Part shown: positions 5,500 to 9,113 of the stretch, piece by piece
Position numbering within the stretch: the first letter of the stretch is position 1
Layout of the letters: each line of letters opens with the position of its first letter
Assembly: GCA_003973585.1 (NCBI GenBank)
Contig: QNYN01000192.1
Coordinates: 1-9,113, forward strand
DNA from: Fusobacteriota bacterium
GTDB lineage: Bacteria > Fusobacteriota > Fusobacteriia > Fusobacteriales > Fusobacteriaceae
DNA length: 9,113 nt
Direction of reading: 5' to 3'
Made by a program: the position numbers and the translations under genes
The notes under the pieces: generated by a model
Database searches by the model: none
Told to the model about the DNA's origin: nothing
The model's input: the letters and a program-made list of their open reading frames with translations, nothing else

Positions 5500-7700
5500 T
5501 GAAAAAACTAATACCTACAGAAAAAATGGATATAAGAGAGATCCTAAGTGATTTAGAAAATTATAGACCAAAAAGAAGAGGATGGGTTTGGAGAAATAAA
5601 ATAGAAAATTTAAAAATGGGTGATTTCACTTATACAAATTGCTCGGAACCATTAAAAAATTCTATTGGAATTCCATCTGCTAAATATTTTGATAATTTAG
5701 ATCCTCAACCTCAAGAAGTAATAACAACAGAGATAGCATCTGGACGATTTGAAGACGATATTAGAAGGATGAGGATGGCAGCATGGCATGGTGCAGATCA
5801 TCTTATGGTAATTAGAACAGCAGGACAATCGCATTTTGATGGATTAATAGAAGGAACACCTCAAGGGATTGGAGGAGTACCTATTACAAGGAAACAAGTA
5901 AGAGCCCAAAGAAAAGCATGTGATTTAATAGAAGAAGAAGTAGGAAGACCAATTAACTATCACTCATATGTATCAGGAGTAGCAGGACCTGATGTAGCAG
6001 TAATGTTTGCTGAAGAAGGGGTAAATGGAGCTCATCAAGATCCACAATATAATGTACTTTATAGAAATATAAATATGGTAAGGACATTTATAGATGCAGC
6101 AGAATCAAAAAAAATTATGGGTTGGGCTGAAATGGCACAGATTGATGGAGCACATAATGCCAACGCAACTGCTAGAGATGCTTGGAAAGTTATGCCTGAA
6201 TTAATGGTTCAGCATGGGCTAAATTCAATATTTTCATATAAATCTGGAATTAAAAAAGAAAATATTTGTCTTTCAACAGTTCCACCTACAGCAGCACCTG
6301 CACCATCTATGAAATTTGACCTGCCATATGCAGTAGCACTTAGAGATTTATTTACAGAATATAAGATGAGAGCTCAAATGAATACTAAATATATCACATC
6401 TTCATCTAGAGAAGCTACTGTAACCCATGTAATGAATATGATGATTTCTAGACTAACTAGTGCAGATATTCAATCGACTATTACACCTGACGAGGGAAGA
6501 AATGTACCATGGCATGTTTATAATATAGAAGCATGTGATACTGCTAAACAAACTTTAGTAGGATTAGATGGATTATTAGATATGGTAGAAATTAAAAAAG
6601 ATGGGTATTTACCAAAAAAAGTTAGAGAATTAAAGGAAAGAGCTGTTTTATATCTTGAAGAGATGTTAGAAGTAGGAGGGTATTTTGAAGCTGTAGAACA
6701 AGGGTTCTTTGTAGATTCAGGATTATATCCAGAAAAAAATGGTGATGGAATTGGAAGAAAAAAAGATGGTGGAGTAGGAGCAGGAAGAGTTTTTGAAAGA
6801 GATGCAGATTATATGGCCCCTGTAACTGCCCATTATGGAAATAACAATATAGAACAATATGGAGCAACAAATCCTTCTGACTTAATTGATGGATGTACAT
6901 TTGAAGATCCAGATAAAATTATCTATATCGATGAATTAGATGAAGTAGATAATGTAAATGTAAGGATGGAAGCAAATGAAGAGTATAGAAATACTTCTAA
7001 ATTAAAACCTGAAGTAGAGTGGTTAGCAGATGGAACTGTTCAAATTGAATTATTTTTACCAACATCTCAAAGAATAGCAGAATTTGCAGCATTAGAATTT
7101 GCTAAAAAAATGAATTTAACTTCACCAGAAGTAATTCATTCAGAAATAATGCATATTAGTGAAGGAACTAGAGTACAAATAAAAGGGAAAGTAGAATTTG
7201 ATATAGATATCGATTCATTAGTTATTCCACCTGAACCTGAAGTAATGTCTGATGATGAAATAAGAAAATTAGTAGAAAAATATGATCTTAAGATAGTTGC
7301 AGGAACTGTAGGAGAAGATGAACATTCTGTAGGACTTCGAGAAGTTATAGACATTAAACATGGTGGAGTAGAGAAATTTGGAATGGAAGTTGAGTATTTA
7401 GGAACTTCTGTACCTTGTGAGAAATTAATAGATGCAGCTATTGAATTAGATGCAGATGTAGTATTAGCTTCTACAATAATATCTCATGATGATATCCATT
7501 ATAAAAATATGAAGAAATTACATGATTTAGCAGTGGAAAAAGGTGTAAGGGATAAACTTATTATCTGTGCTGGTGGAACTCAAGTAAGTCCAGAAATTGC
7601 TAGAAAAAATGGAATGGATGAAGGTTTTTCAAAAAATGATAGAGGAGTTCATGTTGCTTCATATTTAGTGAAAAGAAAAGCTGAAATGATGGGAGAATAG
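5499..7700 (+). CDS. oraE: D-ornithine 4,5-aminomutase, E (large, B12/PLP) subunit
   Basis: The catalytic subunit (733 aa, about 83 kDa, the usual size) of the radical B12 enzyme that migrates the terminal amino group of D-ornithine from C5 to C4. The first roughly 400 residues should form the PLP/substrate TIM barrel. The C-terminal Rossmann domain (about 590-733) binds cobalamin: D607-x-H609-x-x-G612 is the DxHxxG motif whose His is the lower axial cobalt ligand, followed by the LASTIIS stretch and AGGTQ. K620 lies 11 residues after H609, the same spacing as His618 and Lys629 in C. sticklandii OraE, where Lys629 holds PLP as an internal aldimine linking the two domains. All key residues are present, so it should be functional. 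An AAGGGAGGT site (5482-5490) within oraS precedes the ATG by 8 nt. The paralogous lysine 5,6-aminomutase is ruled out by the ord/ort neighbours. Confidence 0.96.
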   Translation: MKKLIPTEKMDIREILSDLENYRPKRRGWVWRNKIENLKMGDFTYTNCSEPLKNSIGIPSAKYFDNLDPQPQEVITTEIASGRFEDDIRRMRMAAWHGADHLMVIRTAGQSHFDGLIEGTPQGIGGVPITRKQVRAQRKACDLIEEEVGRPINYHSYVSGVAGPDVAVMFAEEGVNGAHQDPQYNVLYRNINMVRTFIDAAESKKIMGWAEMAQIDGAHNANATARDAWKVMPELMVQHGLNSIFSYKSGIKKENICLSTVPPTAAPAPSMKFDLPYAVALRDLFTEYKMRAQMNTKYITSSSREATVTHVMNMMISRLTSADIQSTITPDEGRNVPWHVYNIEACDTAKQTLVGLDGLLDMVEIKKDGYLPKKVRELKERAVLYLEEMLEVGGYFEAVEQGFFVDSGLYPEKNGDGIGRKKDGGVGAGRVFERDADYMAPVTAHYGNNNIEQYGATNPSDLIDGCTFEDPDKIIYIDELDEVDNVNVRMEANEEYRNTSKLKPEVEWLADGTVQIELFLPTSQRIAEFAALEFAKKMNLTSPEVIHSEIMHISEGTRVQIKGKVEFDIDIDSLVIPPEPEVMSDDEIRKLVEKYDLKIVAGTVGEDEHSVGLREVIDIKHGGVEKFGMEVEYLGTSVPCEKLIDAAIELDADVVLASTIISHDDIHYKNMKKLHDLAVEKGVRDKLIICAGGTQVSPEIARKNGMDEGFSKNDRGVHVASYLVKRKAEMMGE

Positions 7701-7727
7701 ACCTTTGAATATCTAAAAGACAGAGGT
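7701..7727 (+). other. Intercistronic RNA hairpin between oraE and the glmL-like gene
   Basis: ACCTTTG (7701-7707), starting at the base right after the oraE stop codon, can pair with CAGAGGT (7721-7727) over 7 pairs, one of them a U-G wobble, around a 13-nt loop. No T-run follows, so it is not a standard terminator. It ends one base before the Shine-Dalgarno AGGAGG (7729-7734) of the next gene. It might protect the 3' end of the oraE message or tune translation of the downstream gene. A chance hairpin is possible. Confidence 0.35.
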
Positions 7728-7742
7728 TAGGAGGAAAAAGTT

Positions 7743-9113
7743 ATGAAAATAGATGCTTTAGTAGCAGAAGTTGGAAGTACTACTACAGTTATAAATGCTT
7801 TTTCAGGATTAGAAAGTAAAAATCCTAAATTTATAGGTCAAGGGCAAGCTCCTACTACAGTTGTAGAAGGTGATGTAAATATAGGATTATTAGAGGCTAT
7901 TAATGATTTAGAAAAGAAACTAGGAATTTCAAATATTAAATATGATAATTTCTTTGCTACTAGTAGTGCAGCAGGGGGGTTAAAGATGACAGTCCATGGT
8001 CTTGTTTATGACATGACAGCAAAGGCAGCTAAAGAAGCTGCCCTTGGGGCTGGAGCTAATATAAAAATGGTTACATCAGGTAAACTTCGAAGGACAGATA
8101 TAAAAAAAATAGAAGAGATAAAACCTAATATTATCCTACTTGCAGGTGGGGTGGATTATGGAGAACAAGATACTGCTATTTATAATGCTGAAATTTTAGC
8201 AAAATTAAAATTAGAAGTTCCTGTTGTTTATGCTGGAAATATTCAAAATCATGAAGAGATAAAACTAATATTTGAAGAAAATAACAGATTACATCTTTTA
8301 AAAATAGTAGAAAATGTATATCCAAAGGTAGATGTACTCAATGTAGAACCTGTAAGAGCTGTAATACAAGATGTTTTCGAAGAACATATAATCCATGCAC
8401 CAGGGATGGAAAAAATCAGGGAGTTAGTAACTGATTTTATAGTGCCAACACCTGGAGCAGTTATGGAAGCTTCTAAAGTTTTAAAAGAAGAAATAGGGGA
8501 TTTGGTAACAATTGATGTAGGAGGAGCTACAACTGATATTCATTCTGTAACTGATGGTCGGGAAGAAGTAACGAATATATTAATATCACCAGAGCCTAGT
8601 GCTAAAAGGACTGTAGAGGGAGATCTAGGAGTATATGTAAATATTAAAAATATAGTTGAATTAGTAGGAAAAAAATTTCTATCTAAAGAATTAGACATCT
8701 CTGAAGAAAAATTAGAAGAAATATTGTTAGAATTTCCACCAATTCCTAAAAAATCAGATGAAATAAAAATTGTAGAAAAATTAACTGAAAAAGCAGTTAT
8801 AACTTCTATTCATAGGCATGCTGGAGGTTTTAGACATTTATTTGGAGAAGTGAAAAAAACTTTAGCAGAAGGAAAAGATCTTACAGGAATAAGGTGGATT
8901 ATAGGAACTGGTGGAGCATTAACAAGATTACCAAATAGAGTTGAAATCTTAAAGAAAATATCTTTAAGCAATAAAGGGGATAAACTCCTACCAAATAAAG
9001 AAGCTAAAATACTAATAGATAACCATTATATTATGGCATCTTTAGGAGTGCTATCTAAATATAATAAAGAGTCAGCAATTAGATTGTTGAAAAAAAGTTT
9101 AAAAATAGAGGGG
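7743..9113 (+). CDS. GlmL/MutL-family ASKHA ATPase, likely aminomutase reactivase (3' end cut by window)
   Basis: A reading frame of 457 codons from ATG 7743 runs without a stop to the window edge. Family members such as clostridial GlmL/MutL are about 460 aa, so little should be missing. It has the actin/Hsp70-type nucleotide-binding layout: a phosphate-1 loop near the N-terminus (LVAEVGSTTT, 6-15), a phosphate-2 motif IDVGGATTD (257-265), and an adenosine-type motif GTGGALTRL (388-396). Another conserved block, FFATSSAAGGLKM, lies near residues 75-85. AGGAGG (7729-7734) precedes the start by 8 nt, and the gene begins 42 nt after oraE. MutL/GlmL was named from the glutamate mutase locus and is repeatedly found beside B12 mutases. 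Its role here is inferred to be ATP-driven exchange of damaged cobalamin in OraSE. Biochemical proof for this family is limited to my knowledge, so the exact function is less sure than the family. Confidence 0.88.
   Translation, partial: MKIDALVAEVGSTTTVINAFSGLESKNPKFIGQGQAPTTVVEGDVNIGLLEAINDLEKKLGISNIKYDNFFATSSAAGGLKMTVHGLVYDMTAKAAKEAALGAGANIKMVTSGKLRRTDIKKIEEIKPNIILLAGGVDYGEQDTAIYNAEILAKLKLEVPVVYAGNIQNHEEIKLIFEENNRLHLLKIVENVYPKVDVLNVEPVRAVIQDVFEEHIIHAPGMEKIRELVTDFIVPTPGAVMEASKVLKEEIGDLVTIDVGGATTDIHSVTDGREEVTNILISPEPSAKRTVEGDLGVYVNIKNIVELVGKKFLSKELDISEEKLEEILLEFPPIPKKSDEIKIVEKLTEKAVITSIHRHAGGFRHLFGEVKKTLAEGKDLTGIRWIIGTGGALTRLPNRVEILKKISLSNKGDKLLPNKEAKILIDNHYIMASLGVLSKYNKESAIRLLKKSLKIEG

Noticed and set aside
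6622..6900. Minus-strand open frame of 92 codons inside oraE
   Set aside because: The translation is a leucine/histidine/phenylalanine-rich string caused by the AT-rich complementary strand of oraE; no family resemblance.
7136..7354. Minus-strand open frame of 72 codons inside oraE
   Set aside because: Serine/isoleucine-rich shadow across the cobalamin-binding region of oraE.
5499..7700. Lysine 5,6-aminomutase as the identity of the B12 enzyme
   Set aside because: In that enzyme the PLP and cobalamin parts are arranged differently between its subunits and its neighbours are lysine fermentation genes (kam/kdd/kce/kal type); here a 125-aa S subunit plus a 733-aa E subunit and ord/ortAB match ornithine aminomutase.

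Overview
The window is a single plus-strand operon from a low-GC, strongly A/T-rich bacterium. Codon choice (AGA for Arg, A/T third positions), strong purine-rich Shine-Dalgarno sites and the pathway itself point to an amino-acid-fermenting anaerobe, most likely a Clostridia/Tissierellia-type Firmicute. A fusobacterium, some of which as I recall also carry ornithine fermentation genes, cannot be excluded from sequence alone.

Layout: bases 1-201 are a non-coding leader with an AT-rich hairpin followed by nine T's, two small palindromes and a weak promoter candidate. Eight genes then follow in the same direction with gaps of at most 42 nt: an alanine-racemase-family enzyme (202-1392), 2,4-diaminopentanoate dehydrogenase ord (1412-2470), the two subunits of 2-amino-4-ketopentanoate thiolase ortA (2497-2802) and ortB (2802-4202), an arginase (4225-5079), the two subunits of D-ornithine 4,5-aminomutase oraS (5122-5499) and oraE (5499-7700), and a GlmL/MutL-type ASKHA ATPase (7743 to the window end). 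The last gene is open at the edge, probably only a few codons from its stop.

Together the genes encode the oxidative branch of ornithine fermentation (Stickland metabolism) known from Clostridium sticklandii and C. difficile, with an arginine entry step added. Arginase makes L-ornithine and urea. A racemase makes D-ornithine. OraSE (adenosylcobalamin plus PLP) moves the 5-amino group to C4, giving 2,4-diaminopentanoate. Ord oxidatively deaminates this to 2-amino-4-ketopentanoate, and OrtAB cleaves that with CoA to acetyl-CoA and D-alanine. The GlmL-like protein probably maintains the B12 mutase.

The pathway is known. What deserves a second look is (i) the arginase placed inside the conserved cluster between ortB and oraS; (ii) the racemase, which has canonical alanine-racemase motifs and could act at the entry (ornithine) or at the exit (D-alanine) of the pathway; (iii) unusual residues in the arginase; and (iv) RNA hairpins in the leader and between oraE and the glmL-like gene. 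I found no transposons, CRISPR arrays, tRNA or rRNA genes, and no wholly undescribed system.
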